From Aromatoleum evansii (lineage in GTDB: Bacteria > Pseudomonadota > Gammaproteobacteria > Burkholderiales > Rhodocyclaceae): DNA of 64,000 bases. Numbering within the stretch: position 1 is the stretch's first letter; every line of letters begins with the position of its first letter. The stretch covers positions 62,001-126,000 of the forward strand of contig NZ_WTVK01000002.1 of the NCBI RefSeq assembly GCF_012910805.1, written 5' to 3'. Positions 53,343 through 60,981 of the stretch are shown here, piece after piece. Position numbers and translations under genes: made by a program. Under the pieces are notes generated by a model, which made no database searches, had not been told where the DNA came from, and saw only the letters and a list, made by a program, of their open reading frames with translations.

Positions 53343-53408
53343 AATGTTCGTTCACTCTACATCCGGATTTTCACGAAATCAAGAGATGAATGAACAATTA
53401 TTCATTCG
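53343..53408. promoter_or_regulatory. pair of candidate TetR operators upstream of bzdN
   Basis: Two near-palindromes lie 48 bases apart centre to centre. GAATGTTCGTTCACTC is at 53343-53358, and GAATGAACAATTATTCATTC at 53389-53408 has seven-base perfect arms. The stretch is richer in A and T than its surroundings and is the only plausible promoter region for the reductase genes. Confidence 0.6.
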
Positions 53409-53496
53409 CATGCAGCGAAGTGCAGTTCAGGAGGCCCGCGAGGGGTTAGCGGGAACGATTGCCGGGGGAAGAACCGTGCGTGACGGACGCGGCCCT

Positions 53497-53552
53497 GTGG
53501 GAGCGGCTTCAGCCGCGAATGGGCGCCGATTCGCGGCTAAAGCCGCTCCTAC
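53497..53552. repeat. dispersed palindromic repeat, family 1 copy 3
   Basis: GTGGGAGCGGCTTCAGCCGC faces GCGGCTAAAGCCGCTCCTAC across a short loop; this copy has two changed bases in its right arm. It lies in the 526-base space between the rubredoxin gene and the reductase operon, which otherwise holds only the operators. Confidence 0.9.
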
Positions 53553-53726
53553 AGGTGCGTGACGCGTCGAGGGAGGACGGTTTACAGGAGTTCGGGGCTA
53601 GGCATCGCTGCCCTGCCCCGCAGGGGATCAGGTGTCGAAGCGCCCGTCCATCCCGGCGCGGTGATAAGCACCGCGACAAGGCGTGCGACCACGCACGCCT
53701 TCAGGCAGGACGCTGATTACGTTGCC

Positions 53727-53900
53727 TCAGCCTTCCTGCTCGGGTGCCGGGTTGAAGTGTTCCTTGCCGTTGCCGCAGTCGGGACAGACCCAGCCCTCGG
53801 GCACGTCTTCCCACTTGGTGCCGGGCGCGATGCCGTCGTCGGGCAGGCCGTCGGCCTCGTTGTAGGGGAAGTAGCAGGCGCTGCACTGGTAGATGGTCAT
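53727..53900 (-). CDS. rubredoxin
   Basis: The 57-residue protein has the two iron-binding pairs, CSAC near residue 6 and CPDC near residue 40, with the rubredoxin core [20 protein letters not shown] and [17 protein letters not shown]. Rubredoxins carry one electron in the cytoplasm, for example to oxygenases or peroxide-detoxifying enzymes. It is the last gene of the box-type unit and lies just before the reductase operon; which enzyme it serves is unknown. Confidence 0.93.
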   Translation of the reverse strand: MTIYQCSACYFPYNEADGLPDDGIAPGTKWEDVPEGWVCPDCGNGKEHFNPAPEQEG

Positions 53901-53973
53901 GATGGTGGTCCTCTCTCTGTCTTTCGTCGGGGGTGGGGTGTTGCCAGGCGCTCTGCGGCGCCGTTGGGGTTTC

Positions 53974-54055
53974 GTAGGGCGGGAGTCATCCCGCCAAGGG
54001 GGTCGGGTCGGCACCGCCGCGTGGCGGGATGCGCCTTCGGCTCCTCCCGCCCTAC
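53974..54055. repeat. dispersed palindromic repeat, family 2
   Basis: GTAGGGCGGGAGTCATCCCG at the left faces CGGCTCCTCCCGCCCTAC at the right, with GTGGCGGGATGCGCC inside. It lies between the crotonase gene and the rubredoxin gene. Confidence 0.9.
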
Positions 54056-54065
54056 GGGTTTCATG

Positions 54066-54869
54066 TCATATCGGGGAACCGGCCGGGAAATTCGGCGTCC
54101 TGCGCTCGCGCACCGCGGCCAGGCCTTCGCGTACTTCCGGGCCGGTGAAGCCGAGCATCTCCAGCGCCACCGAGTTGTCGAAGATCGGGCCGGCCTGGCG
54201 CAGCCAGTTGTTGAGGCTGTGCTTGGTCCAGCGCAAGGCGGTCTGGGGGCCGGCGGCGAGTTTTCTGGCGATGTCGAAGGCGGTGTCGCGCAGTTGCTCG
54301 GCCTCGACCGCCATCGACACGAGGCCGATGCGCTCGGCTTCCTCGCCGCTCACCTCGTTCGACAGCAGCAGATGCAGCTTGGCCTTGGCCATGCCGCACA
54401 GCAGCGGCCAGATGATCGCGGCGTGGTCGCCGGCCGCGACGCCCAGGCGGGTGTGGCCGTCGATGAGGCGCGCGTTCTTCGCGGCGATCGAGATGTCCGC
54501 CAGCAACGCCACCGCCAGCCCGCCGCCGACCGCCGGGCCGTTGATCGCGGAAACGATCACCTTGGAGCAGTTGATCATGTTGTAGACGATGTCGCGCGCT
54601 TCCTTCCACACGCGGGCGCGATGCTCGAACTCGTCGACCATCGCGGCGACCAGATCCAGTGTGCCGCCGGCCGAGAAGCCCTTGTCCTGGCCGCGCACGA
54701 CGATCACGGACACGGCGGGATCGCGGTCGAGGTCGCGCCAGATGTCGGCGAGCTCGCCGTGGCCGGTCGCGTCCGCGGCGGGTAGTTTGCCCGGTTCACC
54801 CAGGATCACCTCGGCGATGCCGTGAGCGTGGAGTTCGACCTTCAGGTTGGTGTAGCGGCTGTAGTCCAT
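54066..54869 (-). CDS. crotonase-fold protein, possible hydrolase
   Basis: The 267-residue protein has the crotonase oxyanion segments ([16 protein letters not shown] and [19 protein letters not shown]). Both hydratase glutamate positions are replaced: GGLAVAL, and [19 protein letters not shown] with Asp148. As in BadI- or MenB-like crotonases the aspartate may take part in a different reaction, such as C-C hydrolysis. It is read with the thioesterase and hydrolase genes of the box-type unit. GAAGGAAA precedes the ATG at 54869. Confidence 0.8.
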   Translation of the reverse strand: MDYSRYTNLKVELHAHGIAEVILGEPGKLPAADATGHGELADIWRDLDRDPAVSVIVVRGQDKGFSAGGTLDLVAAMVDEFEHRARVWKEARDIVYNMINCSKVIVSAINGPAVGGGLAVALLADISIAAKNARLIDGHTRLGVAAGDHAAIIWPLLCGMAKAKLHLLLSNEVSGEEAERIGLVSMAVEAEQLRDTAFDIARKLAAGPQTALRWTKHSLNNWLRQAGPIFDNSVALEMLGFTGPEVREGLAAVRERRTPNFPAGSPI

Positions 54870-54908
54870 CGTGTTTCCTTCGTTGCGACGGGTTCGGTGA
54901 CCATCACT

Positions 54909-54982
54909 GTGGAGCGGCTTCAGCCGCGAATGGGCCGATGCGGCATCTCCGTGCGCCGATTCGCGGCTGAAGCCGCTCCCAC
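54909..54982. repeat. dispersed palindromic repeat, family 1 copy 4
   Basis: GTGGAGCGGCTTCAGCCGCG faces CGCGGCTGAAGCCGCTCCC around a loop of about 30 bases. The left arm has lost one G. It separates the thioesterase gene from the crotonase gene in the box-type unit. Confidence 0.9.
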
Positions 54983-54994
54983 AAGCGCGTCACG

Positions 54995-55417
54995 TCAGTC
55001 CTTCGGCGGTTCCAGATAGCGCCCGAAGCGCTCGCGCCATTCGTCGTCGATCAAGGTCGCGCGCGGGGCGCCGCCGAGGTCGGCCCACACGACCGTCTGC
55101 TTCGCGCGGAAGCGCACCTGCTCGCCCATCGACGCGGTCGTGACGATGTCCATCGAGCTGCCGCCGATGCGCGCGACGTAGAGCGTGAAGGTGAGCTCAT
55201 CGCCGTGCATGCTCGGTGCGAAAAAGTCGACTTCGAGGTGGCGCATCGGCACGCCGCGGCGGATCTCCGCGTGCAGCTTGTAGAAGTCCACGCCGATGCC
55301 GCGGTCGAACCAGTCCTCGACCACCTCATTGCACAGCACCAGGCACTGCGGGTAGAAGACGATGCCGGCCGGGTCGCAGTGGTGGAAACGGATGGATTTC
55401 TTGCATTCGAAGATCAT
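54995..55417 (-). CDS. hotdog-fold acyl-CoA thioesterase (4-hydroxybenzoyl-CoA type)
   Basis: The 140-residue protein has the 4HBT motif RFHHCDPAGIVFYPQCLVLC, with the aspartate typical of Pseudomonas-type 4-hydroxybenzoyl-CoA thioesterase, followed by FFAPSMHGDELTFTLYVARI. It probably hydrolyses aryl-CoA or ring-cleavage thioesters, perhaps to release CoA when intermediates build up. It lies six bases after the alpha/beta hydrolase gene. Confidence 0.88.
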   Translation of the reverse strand: MIFECKKSIRFHHCDPAGIVFYPQCLVLCNEVVEDWFDRGIGVDFYKLHAEIRRGVPMRHLEVDFFAPSMHGDELTFTLYVARIGGSSMDIVTTASMGEQVRFRAKQTVVWADLGGAPRATLIDDEWRERFGRYLEPPKD

Positions 55418-55423
55418 GGCGGT

Positions 55424-56194
55424 TCAGTCCAGGATGCGGTTCACGAATTCGCCGACGGCCTCGATCACGGCCGCGGGCTGGTCCTTGTGCGGGGAGTGGC
55501 GGCAGTCGGCGAGCTTGACGAGATCCACGTCGCGCGCCTGCGCGGCGATGCGATCGATCTGGTCCATGGTGCCATACTCGTCGTCCTCGCCCTGGATCGC
55601 GAGCACCGGGCAGGCGACGCGCGGCACGTACTCCTCGATGTTCCACGCGCGAAAATCCGGGTGCAGCCAAATGTCGTTCCAGCCCCGGAAGGCGGCCTCG
55701 ACGTCGGCGTGGTACTTGCCCAGGCGCGCCGGCAGGTCGGTGCTCTGCCACGCGACTTTGGCCTGCGCGATGCTGGTCACCGAGATGTCCTCGACCAGCA
55801 CGTGCGGTGCCATCAGGACCACGCCCGAGAGCGGGGTGCCGGTACCACCCGCACAGATCAGCGCGATGGAGCCGCCGTCGGAGTGGCCAAGGAGGATGGG
55901 CCGGTCGAGCTGCAGCGCATCGAGCAGGGCCGGCAGCACAGTGAGGCCTTCGTCGTGCATGTAGCGCGTCGTGCGCGGCAGCTCCGCCGCATCGGAACGG
56001 CCGTAGCCCGCGCGCGAATAGACGATGGCCTCGCAGCCGGTCGCATCCGCGACCTTCTGCGGGAAGTCGCGCCACATCGACACCGAGCCCAGCCCTTCGT
56101 GCAGGAACACGATCGCGGGCGCACCGTCGCGCGGGTGCGCGGAAGGCAGCCGGACGTATTCGAGATGCTTGCCGCAGACCAGCACTTGCTTCAT
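55424..56194 (-). CDS. alpha/beta-fold hydrolase
   Basis: The 256-residue hydrolase has the oxyanion strand VFLHEGLGSVSMWRDFP, a nucleophile elbow GHSDGGSIAL (serine near residue 98), the acid in IQGEDDEYGTMDQI and a histidine in DCRHSPHKDQP. Related hydrolases are found in aerobic benzoyl-CoA (box) clusters; a lactone or thioester substrate is possible. It begins one base before the livF stop is read out, so it is tightly coupled to the transporter genes. Confidence 0.87.
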   Translation of the reverse strand: MKQVLVCGKHLEYVRLPSAHPRDGAPAIVFLHEGLGSVSMWRDFPQKVADATGCEAIVYSRAGYGRSDAAELPRTTRYMHDEGLTVLPALLDALQLDRPILLGHSDGGSIALICAGGTGTPLSGVVLMAPHVLVEDISVTSIAQAKVAWQSTDLPARLGKYHADVEAAFRGWNDIWLHPDFRAWNIEEYVPRVACPVLAIQGEDDEYGTMDQIDRIAAQARDVDLVKLADCRHSPHKDQPAAVIEAVGEFVNRILD

Positions 56195-56986
56195 TCAGAC
56201 CCCCAGGTGTTTCTTGATGAGCTCGGGATTATTGCGCACCTCCGTGCTCGGACCATCGAACACGACCTGGCCTTTCACGAGGATCATCGAGCGGTCGGTA
56301 AGCGCGGTCACCGCGGAGTGGTTCTTGTCCACGATCACGGTGGCGATGCCGCTGTCGCGGATCTCGCGGATCACGCGCCAGATCTCGCGCACGATCAGCG
56401 GCGCGAGACCTTCGGTGGCCTCGTCGAGGATCAGGAGATCCGGGTTCGTCATCAGCGCGCGGCCGATCGTGAGCATCTGCTGCTCGCCGCCGGAAAGATT
56501 GCCGCCGCCGTTCTCGATGCGCTCGGCAAGGCGCGGGAAGGTCGCCATGACGCGGTCGAAGGTCCAGTCGCGCTGGCCGTCGACGCCGGCGCGCGCGGCC
56601 ATGATCAGGTTCTCCCGGACCGTCAGGTTGGGGAAGATGCCGCGGCCTTCGGGCACATAGGCGATGCCGAGCTTCGCGATCCTGTGCGTCGGCCCGCCCG
56701 TCATGCGCTGGCCGCGCACCAGCACGCCGCCCGCCTTGGGCGTCAGGAAACCCATCATGGTGCGGATCAGCGTCGTCTTGCCCATGCCGTTGCGGCCCAT
56801 CAGCCCGAGCGCCTCGCCCTTGCGGATGTGGAAATTCACGCCGTGCAGGATGTGGCTGGAGCCGTAGTAGGTGTGCAGGCCGATCGCCTCCAGCAGCATC
56901 TCGCGCTCGTCGGGCACCGCCTGCCCGGCAGGATTGGCGGCAGGGTCGGCCGCTGCGTTCACTCTGATCATGGACATGTCATTCAT
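56195..56986 (-). CDS. ABC transporter ATP-binding protein (LivF family)
   Basis: The 263-residue ATPase has GRNGMGKTTLIRTMMGFLTP, AYVPEGRGIFPNLTV, LSGGEQQMLTIGRALM and LILDEATEGLAPLI, all typical of LivF. Starting at the ATG at 56986 gives a short N-terminal extension and an eight-base overlap with livG; GAGGCGGAG lies upstream. It is one of two ATPases in a complete H-M-G-F-binding-protein set presumed to import benzoate or a related acid. Confidence 0.92.
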   Translation of the reverse strand: MNDMSMIRVNAAADPAANPAGQAVPDEREMLLEAIGLHTYYGSSHILHGVNFHIRKGEALGLMGRNGMGKTTLIRTMMGFLTPKAGGVLVRGQRMTGGPTHRIAKLGIAYVPEGRGIFPNLTVRENLIMAARAGVDGQRDWTFDRVMATFPRLAERIENGGGNLSGGEQQMLTIGRALMTNPDLLILDEATEGLAPLIVREIWRVIREIRDSGIATVIVDKNHSAVTALTDRSMILVKGQVVFDGPSTEVRNNPELIKKHLGV

Positions 56987-57737
56987 GCTCCGCCTCGTGT
57001 CCCAGATAGGCCGCCTGCACGTCGGGGCTGTTGCGGATCTGCTCCGGCGAGCCCGATTCCAGCACCTGGCCATTGACCATCACGGTGATGCGGTCGGCGA
57101 CCGCGAACACCGCGTCCATGTCGTGCTCGACGAGGAGGATCGCACGCGTCGCCTTCAGGCGGTTGAGCAGCGTGACCATCTGCGCCGACTCCTCCGAGCC
57201 CATGCCGGCGAGCGGCTCGTCGAGCAGCAGCACCTCGGCGTCGGTCGCGAGCACCATCGCGATCTCCAGCTGGCGCTGCTCGCCGTGCGACATCGTGCCG
57301 GCGACGCGGTCCTCGCGGCCCGACAGGCCGGCCTCGGCGATCGCCGCACGTGCCCGTTCGACCGCTTCGGGCATGCGCAGTGCGTTGGTCAGCAGGCTCC
57401 ACGGACGCGGCTTGCGCGACTGCGCGGCCAGCCGGCAGTTCTCCAGCACCGTGAACTTGGGGAAGATGTTGGTGCGCTGGTAGCTGCGACCGATGCCGAT
57501 CTTCGAGCGCTGGTAGGACGTGAGCGCGGTGATGTCCTCGCCCTTGTAGCGGATCGTGCCTTCGGACGGCGGCAGGTCGCCCGACAGCATGTTGATGCAG
57601 GTCGATTTCCCCGCGCCGTTGGGGCCGAGCAGCGCATGCAGCACGCCACGCTCGAGCTGGATATTGACATCGCGGTTCGCGAGCAGCCCGCCGAAGCGGC
57701 GGGTCATGCCCTCGGCGGCAAGCAGGACTTCACTCAT
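56979..57737 (-). CDS. ABC transporter ATP-binding protein (LivG family)
   Basis: The 252-residue ATPase shows GPNGAGKSTCINMLSGDLPP, SYQRTNIFPKFTVLENC, the variant signature MSHGEQRQLEIAMVL and LLLDEPLAGMGSEES, as in LivG. The start MSEVLLAAEGMTRRFGG overlaps the livM stop by eight bases. It works with the neighbouring LivF-like ATPase. Confidence 0.93.
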   Translation of the reverse strand: MSEVLLAAEGMTRRFGGLLANRDVNIQLERGVLHALLGPNGAGKSTCINMLSGDLPPSEGTIRYKGEDITALTSYQRSKIGIGRSYQRTNIFPKFTVLENCRLAAQSRKPRPWSLLTNALRMPEAVERARAAIAEAGLSGREDRVAGTMSHGEQRQLEIAMVLATDAEVLLLDEPLAGMGSEESAQMVTLLNRLKATRAILLVEHDMDAVFAVADRITVMVNGQVLESGSPEQIRNSPDVQAAYLGHEAEHE

Positions 57738-58698
57738 TGGTCTTTCCCCCATTGATGCGCGCCATGATGCGGGCGGGTGTCGCGGCCATGCCGCCCGGCA
57801 TGAAGAGCACCGCCGCGACGATGGTGAGGCCCATCAGCAGCTGCCAGTGCTTGGTCATGCCGGTGAAGATTTCCTGCAGCCCGACCAGTGCGGCAGCCCC
57901 GGCGATCGCGCCGGCGAGGTTGCCCATGCCGCCCAGGATCACCATCAGCAGCACGTCACCCGACTTGTGCCACGACAGATACTCGGGCGTGACGAAGCCG
58001 AACAGCACTGCGTACAGGAAGCCCGCGAAGCCGGCGAGGCCGCCCGCCAGCGTGAAGGCCGCGAGCTTGTAGCGGAAGGTCGCGTAGCCGAGCGAGAGCA
58101 TGCGGTGCTCGTTGCTGCGGATGCCGACCAGCACGCGGCCGAAGGGCGAGCGCAGCACGAGCTTCAGCAGACCATACACGGCGAGCATCGCGGCGACGAC
58201 GAAGTAGTACAGGTGATGCGGCTCGTTGAGGTCGAACGGCACCCAGCCCGCGATCGTCGCATCCGGCTTGAAGTTGAGGTAGATGCCGTCCGAGCCGCCG
58301 CCCAGCGGCGTGTCGTGGAACACGTAGTAGGCCATCTGCGCGAAGGCGAGCGTCACCATGATGAAGTAGATGCCCTTGGTGCGCAGCACGAACAGCCCGA
58401 TGACGAAGGCCGCCGCGGCCGCCGCGAGGATGGACGCCGGCAGCGCCAGCCACAGGTTCGCCGGGTCGTACTTCGGCGTCATCAGCGCGACTGCATAGGC
58501 GGCGATGCCGAAGTAGGCGGCGTGGCCGAAGCTCACGAGGCCGGTGAAGCCGACCAGCAGGTCCAGGCTCATCGCGAAGATCGCGAGGATCAGCACCTTG
58601 GCGACCATCTCGGCGTAGAAGTCCGAGCCGAAGGCCGGGAAGGCCAGCACGCCGGCCATCACCGCGAGCTTGAAGATTGTGGAGGTACGGGAATTCAT
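57730..58698 (-). CDS. ABC transporter permease (LivM family)
   Basis: The 322-residue membrane protein has the LivM pattern LVGFTGLVSFGHAAYFGIAAYA near residue 50 and AGGLAGFAGFLYAVLFGFVTPE near 220, followed by VILGGMGNLAGAIAGAA. It lies 16 bases downstream of livH and overlaps livG. It differs clearly in sequence from the LivM-type protein at 2.1 kb. Confidence 0.93.
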   Translation of the reverse strand: MNSRTSTIFKLAVMAGVLAFPAFGSDFYAEMVAKVLILAIFAMSLDLLVGFTGLVSFGHAAYFGIAAYAVALMTPKYDPANLWLALPASILAAAAAAFVIGLFVLRTKGIYFIMVTLAFAQMAYYVFHDTPLGGGSDGIYLNFKPDATIAGWVPFDLNEPHHLYYFVVAAMLAVYGLLKLVLRSPFGRVLVGIRSNEHRMLSLGYATFRYKLAAFTLAGGLAGFAGFLYAVLFGFVTPEYLSWHKSGDVLLMVILGGMGNLAGAIAGAAALVGLQEIFTGMTKHWQLLMGLTIVAAVLFMPGGMAATPARIMARINGGKTNE

Positions 58699-58714
58699 GG
58701 TCTTGTCCTTCCTC

Positions 58715-59581
58715 TCAAGCCTTCTTGAAGATGCCTTCGGGGCGCCACAGCAGCACCACGGCCATCACGAGATAGACCATCAGGCCCGCGAGATCGGGCA
58801 GCAGCACCTTGCCGAAGGTGTCCGCGAAGCCGATCACGAGCGCCGCGACGAGCGCGCCCCACACCGAGCCGACGCCGCCGATCACGACGATCACGAAGGA
58901 GATGATCAGCACGCTGCTGCCCATGCCCGGATAGACGGAGGAGATCGGCGCGGCGAGCATGCCGGCCAGCGCCGCGAGCGCGACACCGAGGGCAAACACG
59001 GTGCGGTACAGCAGGTTGATGTCGATGCCGAGCGCCTTGACCATGTCGCGGTCGTGGCTGCCGGCGCGGATCATCATGCCGAGGCGCGTCTTCTGGATCA
59101 GCCAGTACAGCCCGCCCGCGAGCGCGAGGCACACGACCGAGATCACCAGCCGATACAGCGGGTAGCTGAGGTTATCCGAGAGCGGGATCGATGCCGAGAA
59201 CAGCTCGGGGATCGTCACGCCATGCACGTCGTCGCCGACGGCGAGGCTGCGCAGCTCCTCGAAGATCAGGATCAGGCCGTAGGTCAGCAGCACCTGTTCG
59301 AGGTGGTCGCGCTTGTACAGGTGCGAGAACAGCGCCCATTCGAGGATCGCGCCGAACACGAAGGCCAGCGGCAACCCCAGCGCGATCGCCAGCATCAGGT
59401 TGCCGGTCAGGCTCGTGAGCGCGAACGCGAGGTAGGCGCCGACCATGTAGAAGCTGCCGTGCGCGAGGTTGATGATGCCCATGATGCCGAACACCAGCGT
59501 CAGCCCGCTGGCCACGAGGAACAGCAGCAGGCCGTACTGCAGCGAGTTCAGCACCTGGATCAGGAAGGATACGAAATCCAT
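58715..59581 (-). CDS. ABC transporter permease (LivH family)
   Basis: The 288-residue membrane protein has LivH signatures: NSLQYGLLLFLVASGLTLVFGIMGIINLA compressed in its first helices, then HGSFYMVGAYLAF, and near the C-terminus VVIGGVGSVWGALVAAL. It is the first permease after the binding protein in the importer gene set, 76 bases downstream of it. Confidence 0.93.
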   Translation of the reverse strand: MDFVSFLIQVLNSLQYGLLLFLVASGLTLVFGIMGIINLAHGSFYMVGAYLAFALTSLTGNLMLAIALGLPLAFVFGAILEWALFSHLYKRDHLEQVLLTYGLILIFEELRSLAVGDDVHGVTIPELFSASIPLSDNLSYPLYRLVISVVCLALAGGLYWLIQKTRLGMMIRAGSHDRDMVKALGIDINLLYRTVFALGVALAALAGMLAAPISSVYPGMGSSVLIISFVIVVIGGVGSVWGALVAALVIGFADTFGKVLLPDLAGLMVYLVMAVVLLWRPEGIFKKA

Positions 59582-59657
59582 GAGTCTTCCCCTCCGGACG
59601 CTTGTTGAGGGCGCCCGGATATGTTGGAATGGAGCCTACGGAAGGAGCTGCTAAGAC

Positions 59658-60842
59658 TTACATGCGGCAGCCGCGCGCGGGATCCGCCAGCGCCTTCTCG
59701 GCCACGCCGACGAGCTTGTTGTCGCGCCCCTCGACCTTGCGCAGGTAGATGTCCTGCACCGGGTTGTGCGCCTTGGACAGCGTGAAGGCGCCGCGCGGGC
59801 TGTCGATCTTCGCCGTTTCCATCGCCTTGATCACCGCGTCCTTGTCGAACTTGCCGCCCTTCAGCGAATCGAGGCCGGTCTTCAGCATCTGCGCGGCGTC
59901 GTAGCCCTGCACCGCATACACGTCGGGCTGGATCTTGTAGTTCATCGCGTAGGCCTTGCGGAAGGCCTGGTCCTTCGGGTTGGTCAGGTTGTCGGCGTAG
60001 TGCAGAGTCGTCAGCAGGCCTTCTCCCGAGCCGCCCATCGCGTCGATCGTGCCGTCGGTGAGGAAGCCCGAGCCGTACAGCGGGATGGACTTCTTCAGGC
60101 CCGCCGCGTCGTAGTCCTTGACGAACTTGACCGCACCGCCGCCGGCGAAGAACACGAACACCGCGTCGGGCTTCAGCGAGGCGATCTCGGTCAGGAAGGG
60201 CTGGAACTCGACGTTCGGGAAGGGGAGATACAGTTCCTTCGCGACCTTGCCGCCAGCCTTCTCGAAGGCTTCCTTGAAACCCGCGACCGACTGCTCGCCG
60301 AAGGAGTACTTCCACGTCACCGTGACGACGTTCTTGTGACCGCGCTCGGCGACGATCTTGCCCATCGCGTAGGCCGGCTGCCATGCGGAGAAGGAGCTGC
60401 GGAACACGTTGGGCGCGCACAGCGGGCCGGTCAGTTCGTCCGCGCCCGCGTTGGGGATGATCAGCAGCGTCTTGGTGTCGCGCGCGACCTTGGCCATCGC
60501 CAGCGCGACGCCCGAATGCACGGTGCCGACCAGCACGTCGACGTTGTCGCGCTTCACGAGCTTGGACGCGTTCTCGGTCGCCTTGGACGGATCGGACTCG
60601 TCATCGACGACGGAATATTCGACCTCGTAGCCGCCGAGCTTGCCGCCCTGCTCCTGCACGTACTGCTTGAAGCCGTTGGTGATCGCGGTGCCCAGCGCGG
60701 CGTAGGTGCCGGTGTAGGGCAGCATCAGGCCGACCTTGATCTTCTCGGCGGCCTGCGCGGCGCCCAGCGGTACGAGTGCGCCGGCAATCACGCCGAGCAT
60801 GGCCTGCATCAGGGTACGGCGGTTCATTCGTGCATTTTTCAT
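59658..60842 (-). CDS. ABC transporter substrate-binding protein (LivK-like)
   Basis: The 394-residue periplasmic protein starts with a signal peptide of Tat-like appearance (MNRRTLMQAMLGVIAGALVP, cleaved after AAQA, about residue 31) and has the type I fold of LivK proteins: KIKVGLMLPYTGTYAALGTA, VDVLVGTVHSGVALAMAKVA and DAVFVFFAGGGAVKFVKDYD. Its position before the permeases and next to benzoate-CoA ligase suggests benzoate or a similar aromatic acid as ligand. GGAGGAGA precedes the ATG. Confidence 0.92.
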   Translation of the reverse strand: MKNARMNRRTLMQAMLGVIAGALVPLGAAQAAEKIKVGLMLPYTGTYAALGTAITNGFKQYVQEQGGKLGGYEVEYSVVDDESDPSKATENASKLVKRDNVDVLVGTVHSGVALAMAKVARDTKTLLIIPNAGADELTGPLCAPNVFRSSFSAWQPAYAMGKIVAERGHKNVVTVTWKYSFGEQSVAGFKEAFEKAGGKVAKELYLPFPNVEFQPFLTEIASLKPDAVFVFFAGGGAVKFVKDYDAAGLKKSIPLYGSGFLTDGTIDAMGGSGEGLLTTLHYADNLTNPKDQAFRKAYAMNYKIQPDVYAVQGYDAAQMLKTGLDSLKGGKFDKDAVIKAMETAKIDSPRGAFTLSKAHNPVQDIYLRKVEGRDNKLVGVAEKALADPARGCRM

Positions 60843-60898
60843 GGTGTCTCCTCCACGGGGGATGGGTGGGGCTTTGCCCTTGTAATTCCTCGGTCATG

Positions 60899-60977
60899 TA
60901 GGGCGGGAGGAGCGAAGCGCATCCCGCCATTCCGACGCTTGGGGTGGCGGGATGCGCCTTCGGCTTCTCCCGCCCTA
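60899..60977. repeat. dispersed palindromic repeat, family 2
   Basis: GTAGGGCGGGAGGAGCGAAG faces TTCGGCTTCTCCCGCCCTA, with GCATCCCGCCA and TGGCGGGATGC inside. It directly abuts the 3' end of the benzoate-CoA ligase gene and separates it from the transporter genes. Confidence 0.9.
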
Positions 60978-60981
60978 TGTC

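Noticed and set aside
35369-53408. Assignment of the cluster to the known 3-methylbenzoate (mbd) system
   Set aside because: I found no convincing ATAC-N10-GTAT operators near the promoters, and the ABC importer/ligase pair beside it looks like a box unit; the substrate is left open.
55205-57076. A 623-codon plus-strand open frame opposite the thioesterase, hydrolase and LivF genes
   Set aside because: Histidine/arginine/aspartate-rich shadow without motifs; three real genes are clear on the other strand.
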